64,000 bases of DNA from Parastagonospora avenae f. sp. tritici 18332-5 (lineage: Eukaryota; Ascomycota; Dothideomycetes; Pleosporales; Phaeosphaeriaceae). The DNA is taken from the NCBI GenBank assembly GCA_022559985.1, contig JAFJTR010000001.1, positions 1,116,001-1,180,000 on the forward strand, given 5' to 3'. The stretch's first letter is position 1, and each line of letters opens with the position of its first letter. This document shows positions 12,592-22,776 of the stretch, piece by piece. The notes below the pieces were generated by a model that was not told the DNA's origin, made no database searches, and saw only the letters and a program-made list of their open reading frames with translations. The position numbers were made by a program, and so were the translations under genes.

Positions 12592-13755
12592 TCACAATCC
12601 AGCCATCTCGATCTCAGTGGCGGCGTAGACAAAAGGTGCCAAACCCTTGCCATCATTGAGAGACAGGGGAACACCAACATAGTACTCGTAGCTGGCGTCA
12701 CCTTTCAGTGACCCGACCTCGACAGTGCCGGTCCAGCTCAGTGTTCCGTTGTTTTCGTACTGCACAAACTTGTCCAACATCAGATCCCACGCCTTCACGG
12801 CAGTGTCAGTGTACTCCGCCTCCAGAAGACCGAGTCTGACACCCTTCAAGTATGCATACGTAAACATTGCAGTTGCGCTCGACTCGATGTAGTTGTCTTC
12901 CATCCCTGGGTATGGCTCGTTCATGATCAACCACCAGCCACCGCTAACATCCTGCGCCTTTTTCACGCCATCCGCAAGAGTGATAAGGTACTCTTGAAGC
13001 TTGGCATATCCCGGGTGCAACTTGGGGAAAACCTCGAGGGTTTCCACAAGAGCAACGAAGTACCATCCGACAGCGCGGTTCCAGACATGAGGTGAAGCAC
13101 CGGTTACTGGATCAGCCCAGACAACATCCTTGGTCTCACTGTAGCCGTGCTGGAGCAGGTTGGAGGTATGGTTGCGGCAGTGCTCTTCGACCAAGTCAAA
13201 CTGCAGCTGGATATCATTCCAGGCAGTGGTGTTTTCAGGCTCAAAGTATGAAGTGTATGTCGCGTAGAATGTGTCGGCCATGTAGATACCGTCGAGCCAC
13301 ATTTGGTTCGCGTAGATTGGTGCACGATGCCAAAAGCCTCCGGTGGGGGTTCTTGGCCACCTATCAAGCTGGTCTCTCAGCCCCTTCGCAGCGATCTCGT
13401 ACTTCTCCTCAATGCGGCCTCCAGCGTTCCACCAGTGAAGAATGTTGTTGCCCATCCGAATATCGTCCAAAGTGTAGAAAGTCGCGTTCCAACCCTTCAG
13501 AGTACCGTTTTCCGAGACCAGAGAAGACACGGCGTTAGATGCGTAGGTTAGAAGTTCTGCATCATCCTGAGATGTAGCAGCCTTCTGAATAGCCTCGTGG
13601 ATAATAGCCATGACATAATGGTTGTTCAGCTTCTGGCCTTTCGTCAGCCAGGACGACGACATCCATGTCGAAAATGGCTTTGACGTCTTCGTAGGTGCTG
13701 CAAGGGTTGAGCCGGCACACGCAAGAAGCGCTGTGGCCAGGTTTTGAAGGTGCAT
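12592..13755 (-). CDS. Secreted GH105 (GH88-like) unsaturated glucuronyl / rhamnogalacturonyl hydrolase
   Basis: Extracellular enzyme of the (alpha/alpha)6-barrel GH88/GH105 group, which removes the unsaturated uronic acid from the non-reducing end of lyase-generated pectin oligosaccharides. It is intronless, 387 residues. The signal peptide is MHLQNLATALLACAGSTLAA. Family landmarks are WPRTPTGGFWHR, NQMWLDGIYMADTFYATY (the Asp here matches the region of the catalytic Asp in the family), TGASPHVWNRAVGWYFVAL and the closing segment around GDASYEYYVGVPL. Several N-glycosylation sequons are present. The frame stays open to 13875, but ATG 13755 restores a proper signal peptide and is chosen. A TATA-like box lies about 105 bp upstream. 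It suggests plant cell-wall use. Confidence 0.92.
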   Translation of the reverse strand: MHLQNLATALLACAGSTLAAPTKTSKPFSTWMSSSWLTKGQKLNNHYVMAIIHEAIQKAATSQDDAELLTYASNAVSSLVSENGTLKGWNATFYTLDDIRMGNNILHWWNAGGRIEEKYEIAAKGLRDQLDRWPRTPTGGFWHRAPIYANQMWLDGIYMADTFYATYTSYFEPENTTAWNDIQLQFDLVEEHCRNHTSNLLQHGYSETKDVVWADPVTGASPHVWNRAVGWYFVALVETLEVFPKLHPGYAKLQEYLITLADGVKKAQDVSGGWWLIMNEPYPGMEDNYIESSATAMFTYAYLKGVRLGLLEAEYTDTAVKAWDLMLDKFVQYENNGTLSWTGTVEVGSLKGDASYEYYVGVPLSLNDGKGLAPFVYAATEIEMAGL

Positions 13756-14670
13756 CTTGAGAAACCGGTAGTATTGACAAGGCCTGAATATCTGGGTGTC
13801 AATCTGAGACTGCACACGACAGGGACCGGATGACTCGTTCTCCCATCGTGGTAGCTGTTTATATACGTTGCTCAATCATTGAGTCGGATCCTTCGTCCGG
13901 TTTATCCACTCAAGCCAATGCAATTTAGAACCATGTTCACCATGCAGAAGATGCCTAAGCGCTCTCCACCTTCGTCCCACTCGTGTACCTCTGGTACGGT
14001 TCAGATTATTTCCGCCGGCGGAGTAGCTGAATGTGGACGATGTTCGCAGAACGAACAAGACCGGTGGCGATCTTGGCATGGGGCTAAAAACGGAGAAACA
14101 GGAGATTGGAGGATCTCGTCCGAGGCAAAGGGAGGATCTCCGCCAACTTCGTTCTAGAAAAAGGCGTGCGCGCTTAGCTATCGGCTGTAAGTATGCAGCC
14201 GCAAATTGTGGAAGCCGTACTTAGTACTCACCGAAGTTCCGGTGAAAGACCCTTATAGTTCACTCAAGGTTGTTTTGCCGCAGAGAAGCCCCAGTTCTGT
14301 CCCGCTCTTGCTCCACTTCAACACCTTTCGCATATCCATCGCTGCTCGCCCTGAGCAACTGTATATGGTAAGCGCGTTCTGCATGTTAGACATCGGCGCG
14401 CAAGACACCTTGAAAATGAAAGAGGCAGCCTTGGCGAAATTATGAGTGTTGTGTAGAAATACTGCGTGTTCCAGGCGTCCACTTCAGGGAACGCTTCCGA
14501 TTTTAGCTCTGCAGATCTACCTACTCTTCACAACACACTTCATATGCCCACTTTTTGCTGAACAGCTCGACTTTTAAAGCATGTGTGGTGTGGTTTGATT
14601 CTATCACTAAAAATACCAGATTCGCATGCTCACATTTCAACCCTCGCACGTTCGTCTTCATCTCAAAACA
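13756..14670. promoter_or_regulatory. Divergent spacer between GH105 and GIG1-family genes
   Basis: A 915-bp promoter region shared by a minus-strand and a plus-strand gene. It contains a perfect 12-bp palindrome, TCCGCCGGCGGA at 14011-14022, about 255 bp from the GH105 start. CGG/CCG triplets in palindromic array are typical zinc-cluster regulator sites, so this could be an operator. Open frames in the interval look random. Confidence 0.4.
13857..13866 (-). promoter_or_regulatory. TATA-like box of the GH105 gene
   Basis: Read on the minus strand this is GTATATAAAC, about 105 bp upstream of the chosen GH105 start codon. That is a reasonable TATA position for a fungal gene with a short leader. 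Confidence 0.45.
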
Positions 14671-15375
14671 ATGCCGCCGATGCCCGTGCTGGACAAGTCA
14701 TCATTACCCTCAGTCTTCCAATCAACATGGAAAGCGAACCCAGACCCGACTGCGCTACCGTTCCCACGCGATAACCCACCATTTGCGCTTACAAAAGTCG
14801 ACTGGCATCAACTATCCATTAGAGACGCGGACTTCACACCCCACTCATGGTCCAACTTGCAACATCTGATTTTCACTAAACAACTCGATGAGCTCAAGCG
14901 CTGGCCAAGCGCATTGAAAGCGTATCTGGCATGGACAGCTCACGTCAAAGAAAAATACGGAAGTGTCATGACATACCTGCTCCAGCAACGCTTATTCTGG
15001 GACCCCATTGAGGACGAGACCGGAGCTCTAACTTTCAACGTGAGAAGCCCGACACCATTTGCAGACCGCAACGACTACAAGATACTACGGAACGACTGGC
15101 CATATGCGTTCGAGCCTGGTATTCACCACATCGTCGTCTGGCTGAAGCATCGGCTTCTGGTCGATGCAGAAGGCTCGCTGAATGACGAAGGCCGCAAGTC
15201 GATTGACAAATTCATGAGAACTGAGATCCTGCCAAAGCTGGGAGCAGAAAAGCCTGGCCGGGGTATTATTTGGTTCAAGAACCCGACCAACCTTCAGAGC
15301 GTGAGGAGTTTGGAGCATGTACATCTATTGGTCAAAGGCGTGGACGAGGAGACCCTGGATACTTTGACGCAATGA
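14671..15375 (+). CDS. DUF3605 / GIG1-family protein (N-acetylglucosamine-induced protein 1-like)
   Basis: Cytosolic protein of the DUF3605 family, whose named member is Gig1, induced by N-acetylglucosamine in Candida. The molecular function is unknown. Family landmarks are WSNLQHLIFTKQLDELKRWP, the following YLAWTAHVKEKYGSVMTYLL, PTPFADRNDYKILRNDWPYAF and GIHHIVVWLKHRLLVD. It is a single exon. ATG 14671 (MPPMPVLDKSS) is preferred over the in-frame ATG 14626, because the extra 15 residues are not family-like. The predicted length is 234 residues. Confidence 0.85.
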   Translation: MPPMPVLDKSSLPSVFQSTWKANPDPTALPFPRDNPPFALTKVDWHQLSIRDADFTPHSWSNLQHLIFTKQLDELKRWPSALKAYLAWTAHVKEKYGSVMTYLLQQRLFWDPIEDETGALTFNVRSPTPFADRNDYKILRNDWPYAFEPGIHHIVVWLKHRLLVDAEGSLNDEGRKSIDKFMRTEILPKLGAEKPGRGIIWFKNPTNLQSVRSLEHVHLLVKGVDEETLDTLTQ

Positions 15376-15539
15376 AGTTGTTCTATTGATTGCTAGCAAA
15401 TCCTATTGTCATACGACCAGTATCATGAAAGCTGTATTCAGCTTCTGTCGGTGAATTGTTTGTGGCTGACTGATGTATATAAGCCAGATCATGTTCATGG
15501 GAGGAAATTCACAGCAACTTCGAGCTTCCCAAGACCAGA

Positions 15540-16672
15540 ATGGTTAACGTCAGCGATGCAAAATTCGCTTGTCCTCTCAACCAGTCACTCGATGAATTCG
15601 AGAGCTTAGGCATAGAACGCTTGCGCAAAGATAATCTCTGGAACCTAGCAGCGCAGAGACCGCTACTCGTCTGCAAAGAATTCGTCGCCGCAGTCGACCA
15701 ACACAAAGCCATACGCGCATCTGGAGGGGCTTTCGAGACAGGAAATGCCAGACACCAACGAGTCTCGACTGAGCTGCTCCAATTTGACCCCGCAGAGTTC
15801 TGGCTCGTCTCAAACTTAAAGTTTAGGTTCCTTGAAGGCTGGCTGCTTCCAAGCTATGTTTCAAGCGGCATAAAGTTCGTGCCCAAGCTCCTCATCCGTC
15901 CTGTACAAGAGATCGATACCCCCAGGATATTACTTGGACCCCATCACCAGGGCTTCCAGTGTCCACTGTGGGTAGCATACAGACCTGAGCAAAGCCTTGC
16001 AGCCTTGAACTGCTGTGAAGGTAAGCTCGGCCACTTCACTAAGCTGGTGGTAAATTGGCTCAAGATGTTACCCTTCGAGACTTCCTGTGGACGGAGTTCG
16101 TCGACCAGCCCACCCGACGCCGAATCGATAAAGTTGTTGGCTTCGGGCTCGGTACCCTCGATTCAGACTGGTCTTTGTACATGCACGCCGCCGCGGCTAT
16201 GCTCTCTCAGCTTCTCGAAGAGAAACAAGACGCAAAAACAACGCTCGAAGTATGCGATGAAGGCTACTGCGACACTTCCAAAGCGATACTTGACAAACTC
16301 TTCAAGTTCAAATTCCACAGCAGACTCGACGCCTTACAGCACGTGGACGTGAACACGATTGTCGTGAGTATGTCTCCAAAAGAGGCAATCTCTCAGTTCT
16401 TCATCGACCTCTGTCACGATAAAGGCAGCCCTGCAGCGCTGCTCAGTCGCGGGGTGTTCAACTACGGGAGGTGTATTGTGCAGGGCGTGGAGGGCGATCA
16501 CATAAGTACGTGTGGAAACGATTACTCAAGCCCGCTGTTGTATAAGTGGGTCAATGAGTGTCAGAAGAGTGGCAGACATGTCTCGCGCGAGGACAGATTT
16601 CAGGACGGGGAAGTGCATGATGAGTTGGAGGCTTTCGGGCAAGTGGGCGCAGAGCTGTATTGGTCTAAGTAG
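15540..16672 (+). CDS. SRR1-like domain protein
   Basis: Two exons, 15540-16020 and 16065-16672, joined by a 44-nt GT-AG intron. The join keeps frame and gives 362 residues. The second exon carries the SRR1-like core: DKVVGFGLGTLDSDWSLYMH (the glycine-rich 'GxGxL' start), then a segment ending in VNTIVVSMSPKEAISQ, and SPAALLSRGVFNYG. The first exon is a less conserved N-terminal region. SRR1 of Arabidopsis acts in red-light and circadian signalling, but the biochemical role is unsettled. Fungal copies are uncharacterised. The 44-nt intron is near the lower limit for such fungi. Confidence 0.82.
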
Positions 16673-16824
16673 CGCAAATTCGACATCAACTCGCCATCCA
16701 TAATCACAATTCTCCAGGCGAACTTATCAAGCTCAATATCCTTGGACCAACAAAGTCCGGGAAGGGCAGCTGTGTGGTACTGGAGCGAGACTGGACCTAT
16801 GTAGAGGCGATTTGACCTCGGGGG

Positions 16825-16933
16825 CACCAGGCTCCGGCAAAATTCGTGTCCGCTCTACACATGCGCGAAGTAATTTAATAGTCTTAAGAAGCGCACAAAC
16901 AAGTTTATAAAGAATCCTGTATATACTTAGTGC
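16825..16933 (+). repeat. Imperfect dispersed repeat, copy A
   Basis: About 109 bp, visibly similar in the same orientation to 41230-41340. Shared blocks include CACATGCGCGAAGTA, AATAGTCTT and AGAAGCGCAC. By eye I judge roughly 70-80% identity, and many differences are C/T or A/G. It lies about 150 bp after the SRR1-like stop. It could be a transposon relic or a short interspersed element. Confidence 0.6.
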
Positions 16934-17233
16934 TACAAGATATTGTTGAGAATATCTGGGTTCAGTCCAGGGTAGAAGGTGCTTGAGAGTCATGTGACAT
17001 GCTGGTGTGGCAGGCACTGCCTGGTGGGCAATGGCACCCACCACAACAGTCTGAGACGGCGAAAATAAAACACTATGGTCAATACAATACGTTGCAGCCA
17101 CCCTGCCTTGTCCCTCCTACTCGGTTATCCATAGTAGTCATACTACTAGAGGGACCTTGTTCCAAAAGATATCTTATTTAGTTTTGCAAAAAACCATTAA
17201 ATATAGCTGGGCTACTTCTTCACTTTTCTCACC

Positions 17234-17252
17234 CGTGAGCTCTGAGCTCACG
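17234..17252. repeat. 19-nt perfect inverted repeat with 1-nt spacer
   Basis: CGTGAGCTC T GAGCTCACG: nine-base arms around a single T. It could be a dimeric protein-binding site or a chance palindrome. Confidence 0.5.
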
Positions 17253-19331
17253 ACAGTAATTTCTCATACACGACGGAGCAGATGACACCTCATATATCTA
17301 GATCTCTTGTCAGACTATCTATCCGCACATGAGCTATCCATGTTCTCCATTCGGCTATAGTCTCCCGCCATTCTCTGCTACTGCACACATCCTCTAACGC
17401 CCAATCCTCCAACACTGCTTTCTCACTTCAAAGTGTTGCTCACCCAGTCCTTCCTGTCGCCTTGCTGCTGATCCTGCTGACCAATGAAAGCCTTCGCTTC
17501 CGGCGCGGGTGCGTCCGTGCGGGTTTGATTCTCCTTCACCTAGGCTTCCGCCACCACCAGATCACAATAGAACCAGGCAGAAGCGCACCACCACCCCCAA
17601 TGATCTGCAAAACATAGCTGGGTGCCCATAAGCGAGAGATGGGTGATCATAGGCGAGGATTTAGCGCCCGTTAGCGTCAGAGGGCCTCAGCATAAAACGG
17701 CTGCCCTCCACCTCTCCCCACACTTTTACTCTGACGCTCAACTCCACTTTCAACTACCTTAACTCAACCTCAAACTCATTCCACCATGGCTTCCATGGCC
17801 TGCTCTACCATCTCTCAAGCACGTCTTCCCTTCCCTTCCTGGTTCATGTTCTTCAACTGACATCTTCAGACCTTTGCCAAGCATCACGATGTATGACATC
17901 ATGTCAACATCCCACTTCACCACAACAACACCAACACATCGTCGACAGCGAGCTCGAGCCTCCCACATACCACCCTCAGCGTGTCACGTCACCCTTGACT
18001 GATACCCATCCATATCTTCGTCGGTCCAACATCGAGTCCACCTACCTCACCTCATGCATCGACCACCTTCACCTCAACATCATGCACCTCCATGACACCT
18101 CAACATGCATCGACTCACACCACACCAAGTCATCCTCATGGCACCGAATCCACCTCACTAGCATCATCAGCTCTTGCTCGCTCGACTGTCGAAAACCCTT
18201 CACGCTTCACCACCGCATACGGACAGATGACCTATATGTAGGCTCTGGGCTCAGCGACTTTCTGAGTTCGAACCCCGATTGCACATCAGTTGGAATTACA
18301 GGATGCAGACAAGGCTGCAGGGCTCCTACGCGCTTGGACTTTGTGGGCCTCACAAGGACATCGACACTTGGTATGGTCATTCACTTCTACTCACCTTCCT
18401 TCAGCAAGTTCAGAACACGATTCGGAGCTTCACAGCTCGGCTACAGCTGATCATGGCATGGCAACTCATGGTGCGGGAGGACAGAGCGTCTTTGCACGTG
18501 GCCTACCATGAGTCTGTCTGGATTCAATCCAGCTGCTGATTTTCGCGCTGTTGTCTCCCTTGATCACCAAGCTGCTCCTGCACACTCTTGATGGTGGCTT
18601 CAGCTCAGGTCAATTCAAGAATGCAGCTGAATCTTCTGACTTGTTGCTGGCTTGTGATGGTGGTGCTGACATGGTTGGACATGGTCGATTTGGACTTGGA
18701 TTGGAACATCATCGGGCTTGGACTTGAAGGATCTGAACATTGGCTGGTATCATCATCATCATCAAGTAACTGAATATCAAGGATTGAACTGGAAGGAACT
18801 CACGGCATCACATGAACCCATTGCCATCAACTCACTTCTCTTGCTTCTTCGTGACAGTGCTTGATAGATACTTGAATCACTGCTTGACCCACTTCCTTCT
18901 CTGCTCTTCCTTTCCTCGCTTCGCCGCTTCGGAGCATTGTACATAATTCCATGACTTCTTTGTCCCTCTTGCAGCGATCTTCGTCCTTCGAAGCTTCCAG
19001 CCCCAAACCGTCAAAGTTTTCCCTCGACCGCTCATGCGAAGAACAGAACGGCTAAGCACCATATGATCAAGACAGCGACTTACTCTTTGCCTACGCTTTC
19101 AGTAGTAGCTACAGCTGCCACAAGCACATGTCCAAGTCCTGTGCTCTTGATGTCGAAAAGTGTAAGTGTCATAGACCGAGAAACAACTCCAACAGATGTT
19201 AGGTCGTGGGTAAAGGTTCGGGCCGATGCTAGCTTTGCTACCTACCATACGAGGCGATCACTTGCGTTGTACGAAAGTCTCTAGTCCTCTGGTTGGTGTT
19301 GGTGACAAAAGCTGCAGGAGCCACGCGATAG

Positions 19332-19364
19332 CAACGCGACATCAACGCGACATCAATGTGACAA
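19332..19364 (+). repeat. Short tandem repeat, 11-bp unit x3
   Basis: Two identical CAACGCGACAT units followed by a degenerate third, CAATGTGACAA. The changes in the third are mainly transitions. Confidence 0.5.
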
Positions 19365-20087
19365 GCGATGCTTGCGTCGGGATGGCAGTAGACTGCAATG
19401 CAGCAAGAGGATGGTGGATGCGCACATGAAGATAGTGATGCCAGCTGAAGTTCGCGATCGGGGTGTAGATTAGCGAGCAGCGATCCTGGCCTGGCACCCG
19501 ACCAACCTCGATCTCAACCTCATGTCCACCACGCTCTCGTCGCCAAGTTCATGGTAAGCTCTTCACTTCGCTGCCCGCGCTCTCCGAGTGAAGTGTTGAG
19601 CTGCCCGTGCGCGTCACCGAGTGCCTGTGACTCAGGTTGCACTCCAACCACCATCTAGGCCCACGCTCATTTTGCACATCTCCAAATCAATGTTGTACAA
19701 CACTACATCTATATGACTCGCAAACATGCGCTACCTCGCGCACATCCGCACCCTTCCGCGCCAAACTCAAAGTTGACGTCAGATCTCCAGTCCCTTGTGC
19801 CATTGCCGAAAGAAACACTGGCGCCGATCGCTCCCGAGCGCCATCGTCATGGACTTTTGCTCGCACACACCCAACAATCGCATGATCGGACAAGCGTGGC
19901 AGAGACAAGCTTTTCCACCCCAGTAGTCTTTGCAAAGGCTTACCCATTCTGGGCGTCTAATGATATCGATGTGCGATTCGCATAGTCCACCTGGCATGAT
20001 GTCAGAGCCGGCGTGGGCTTAAGATGAGCGATGCAGTCGACACTATGGTGATAGCCTGACTTTGTTTTCCTAACTCGCGACGCAATC

Positions 20088-21918
20088 ATGGTGGCAGATC
20101 TCATTCGCGACTCGCCCTTTGGGCATATCGTCCGCCTTGTGACGCGTAACAAGGTCTTCCAGTATCCCGAGGAGCGCGACCCTGAAGTATGGAAGAAATA
20201 TGTGCACGAGGAAAAGTCGGGATACATGGCGCACCACGGCACTACAGACCCGCCAGAGGAGGAGTCGGAAGACCTTCAAAACGCGCAGGGAGTGCGAGCA
20301 AGGGAGCACAATAGCTCGGACTCTGCGTCGCGTACGCAGGTTGGCGATGGATTCAATGAAGCCAGTGGTGTTAAGGTCGACCCTGAGAAGGGTAGGGACA
20401 GGCATGTTGTTGATTGGTATGGCCCAGAGGATCCGCAGGTAAGAACAACCTTCAAGGAGACTACAAAGGCACGTTTTCTGATGTTTCCCTCTCGTAGAAC
20501 CCCCGCAACTGGTCACGCGCGAAGAGATTCTTCGTCACCTTCGAAATCTGCTTCCTCACCTTCTCCGTCTACATTGGATCCGCCATTTACACGCCCGGTC
20601 TGATCGACGTAACGCAAGTCTTTGGTGTCGCCCAGGTCCCCGCAACACTCGGTCTCACACTCTATGTTGCTGGCTACGGTCTGGGACCCATCATCTGGTC
20701 GCCCATGAGCGAGATTCCGCAAATCGGTCGCCTTTGGGTCTACATTGGCACGTTGTTGATATTCGTCCTGTTCCAGCTCCCGACCGTCTTCTCAGTCAAC
20801 TTCGGCATGCTCCTAGCCTTCCGATTCTTGACTGGATTCTTTGGCTCGCCGGCTCTAGCGACAGGAGGTGCAACAATTGCGGACATGTACAGGCCACAAA
20901 AGCAGGCGTACGGACTTGCTGTGTGGGGAATTGGAGCCGTGTGTGGACCAGTCTTGGGGTACGTGAAGTGAATCCAACCAACCCAAACATAAAACTAACG
21001 AAACATAGTCCGCTCGTCGGTGGATTCGCTGTTCAAGCCAAAGGCTGGACGTGGACAATTTGGGAGCTCATGTGGCTGTCAGGCTTCTGTTTGATCTTCC
21101 TCTTCTTCTTCCTGCCCGAGACGAGCTCCCCCAACATCATGTATCGCCGCGCGAAGCGCCTCCGCAGAGTCACAGGCGACGATCGATTCACTTGCGAGCC
21201 TGAGCTGGCTTCAGAAAAGATGGGCGCGAAGGACATTGTGCTCATGACTCTCGTCAAGCCCATCACTCTGAATTTCACAGAGCCCATCGTCTTCCTTCTG
21301 AATCTCTACATCGCACTGATTTACGGCTTGCTTTATATCTGGTTTGAGTCGTTCCCACTCGTCTTTGAGGGTATCTACGGCTTCAGCCTGGGTATTGAAG
21401 GTGTTGCCTTCCTCGGGATTTTGGTTGGCACTCTGATTGGAGCTGCATGCCTATTTGCCTGGCTGTACTTCTACCAGGAGAAGCAGTTCGACGACGAAGG
21501 CAATATCGCGCCCGAGAAACGACTCATTCCAGCCATGGTCGGCTGTTTCTTCGTCCCCATCTGCCTATTCTGGTTCGGATGGGCGTCGCGCTCTGACGTG
21601 CACTGGATTGTTCCCATCATTGGTACCTCGTTCTTCGGTATTGCAGCGTTCACGCTCTTCAACGCTGTCCTGCCTTACCTCAGCGACGCCTACCCCGACT
21701 CGGTTGCCAGTGTCTTGGCCGGCAACGATCTGATGAGGAGTGCATTTGGTGCTGGTTTCCCGCTTTTCGCCACTGCCATGTACAAGCGACTTGGAATCAA
21801 CTGGGCTAGCTCGCTGCTCGCCTTTTTGGGCATTGCGTTCATCCCCATTCCATTCGTGCTGTACAAGTTCGGCAAGAGGATCAGGAACAAGAGCAAGCTT
21901 GCGAGGAAGGATATCTAG
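20088..21918 (+). CDS. MFS multidrug exporter, FLR1-like (DHA1 family)
   Basis: Proton-coupled plasma-membrane drug exporter with 12 membrane segments, related to yeast Flr1. There are three exons: 20088-20438, 20498-20958 and 21009-21918, giving 573 residues. The long hydrophilic N-terminus starts with the FLR1-typical LIRDSPFGHIVRLVTRNK and YPEERDPEVWKKYV. NPRNWSRAKRFFVTF leads into the first helix. ADMYRPQKQAYGLAVWG and GAVCGPVLGPLVGGF (rebuilt across intron 2) match DHA1 motifs, including the antiporter motif C. The C-terminus is basic. The 5' region is unusually long. Substrates such as azoles or benomyl are typical for the family but not shown here. Confidence 0.92.
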
Positions 21919-22776
21919 GTAGAGAAATGACGCATGTTGGGAGTATAGAATAGTTTAATAGTTTGTAGCGGAGCCTTTCAACTTCATAGCCGTGCTCTGC
22001 ATGTGACCTCGCAAGTGATCCGCGCACATCGATGTTCTTCAACGGCCAGACCGTTTGATCAACGCAAAGAACGATTCCAGACTCCCAGCTAGCGTATCTC
22101 CACAACTATTACGAATGCCAAGTGTCAGGATTGCAACGAGGAACATCCCCACCCCGTCGTAGTCGCGAATCACAGATGGAATCACACTGCGAAATGAAGT
22201 TGATGGGGCAATCACATTTGCATGCTCGACGTGCCAAGCGGTTCATGCATACGCGCTCTAGACCGTGAAGAAATCTCGAACCATGCGTGTGTTCCAGACG
22301 TTCCAGGGCTGTTCCCAGATTTGTGCGAGACAGCGCGCGGAGGAGATGCTCGAAACGGGAGACGGAGATGGGAGAAGGAAGGCACGGGAGAATGTGTGCG
22401 GCTGACTGTTGGCCCCGCACGGATGCTGCACATGTCCATTACGGTGGATGCGATGCCGTGCATGAGTGTGGCGACGGGACGCGAATCAACCAGGTGGTGC
22501 TAGTGGGAGAGGAGGAGTAGCTGGTCTATCAGTCAACTGCTGCGCAGGAAGGCACCGGCAGCATGTGCACGACGCTAGACTAGTGACTGTCGTCCACCTT
22601 GACGTTGCTTTTCTTTGTGAGGGTGCCTCATCTGGGAAAAAGCAGCAACGTCTGTCTCGGTTCAGTGTTCGTGCACCGCCACAGCTTGCCGTCCCGCGAA
22701 CAGGATTCACGGCGCTGATCACTGCCCGGATTGAACTGGGCGCCGCTTACAATTACTTGGTTGCTGGCCCTGTATC
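21919..22776. other. Spacer between FLR1-like and SSK2 genes
   Basis: 858 bp holding the MFS 3' region and the MAPKKK promoter and leader. I see no recognisable element or coding potential. Confidence 0.4.

Larger units (their letters stand above)
16673..20087. other. 3.4-kb gene-poor interval upstream of FLR1-like gene
   Basis: No frame here has recognisable domains. From about 17.7 to 18.8 kb the plus strand is rich in CA, CT and TCA tracts. An ATG in good context (CCACCATGG at 17783-17791) opens only a 23-codon frame. This could be a long leader, a non-coding transcript or a decayed gene. Also present are repeat copy A, a 19-nt palindrome (17234-17252) and a short 11-bp tandem repeat (19332-19364). 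The 3' part should contain the MFS promoter. Confidence 0.4.

Noticed and set aside
16733..17101. Minus-strand frame over repeat copy A
   Set aside because: The corresponding frame in copy B is broken by a stop and neither resembles a transposase or other known protein. The similarity is explained at the DNA level.
18255..18300. tRNA T-loop-like string (GAGTTCGAACCCCG)
   Set aside because: The five bases before TTCGAAC do not pair with those after it, and no acceptor stem or A-box is found at the right distances.
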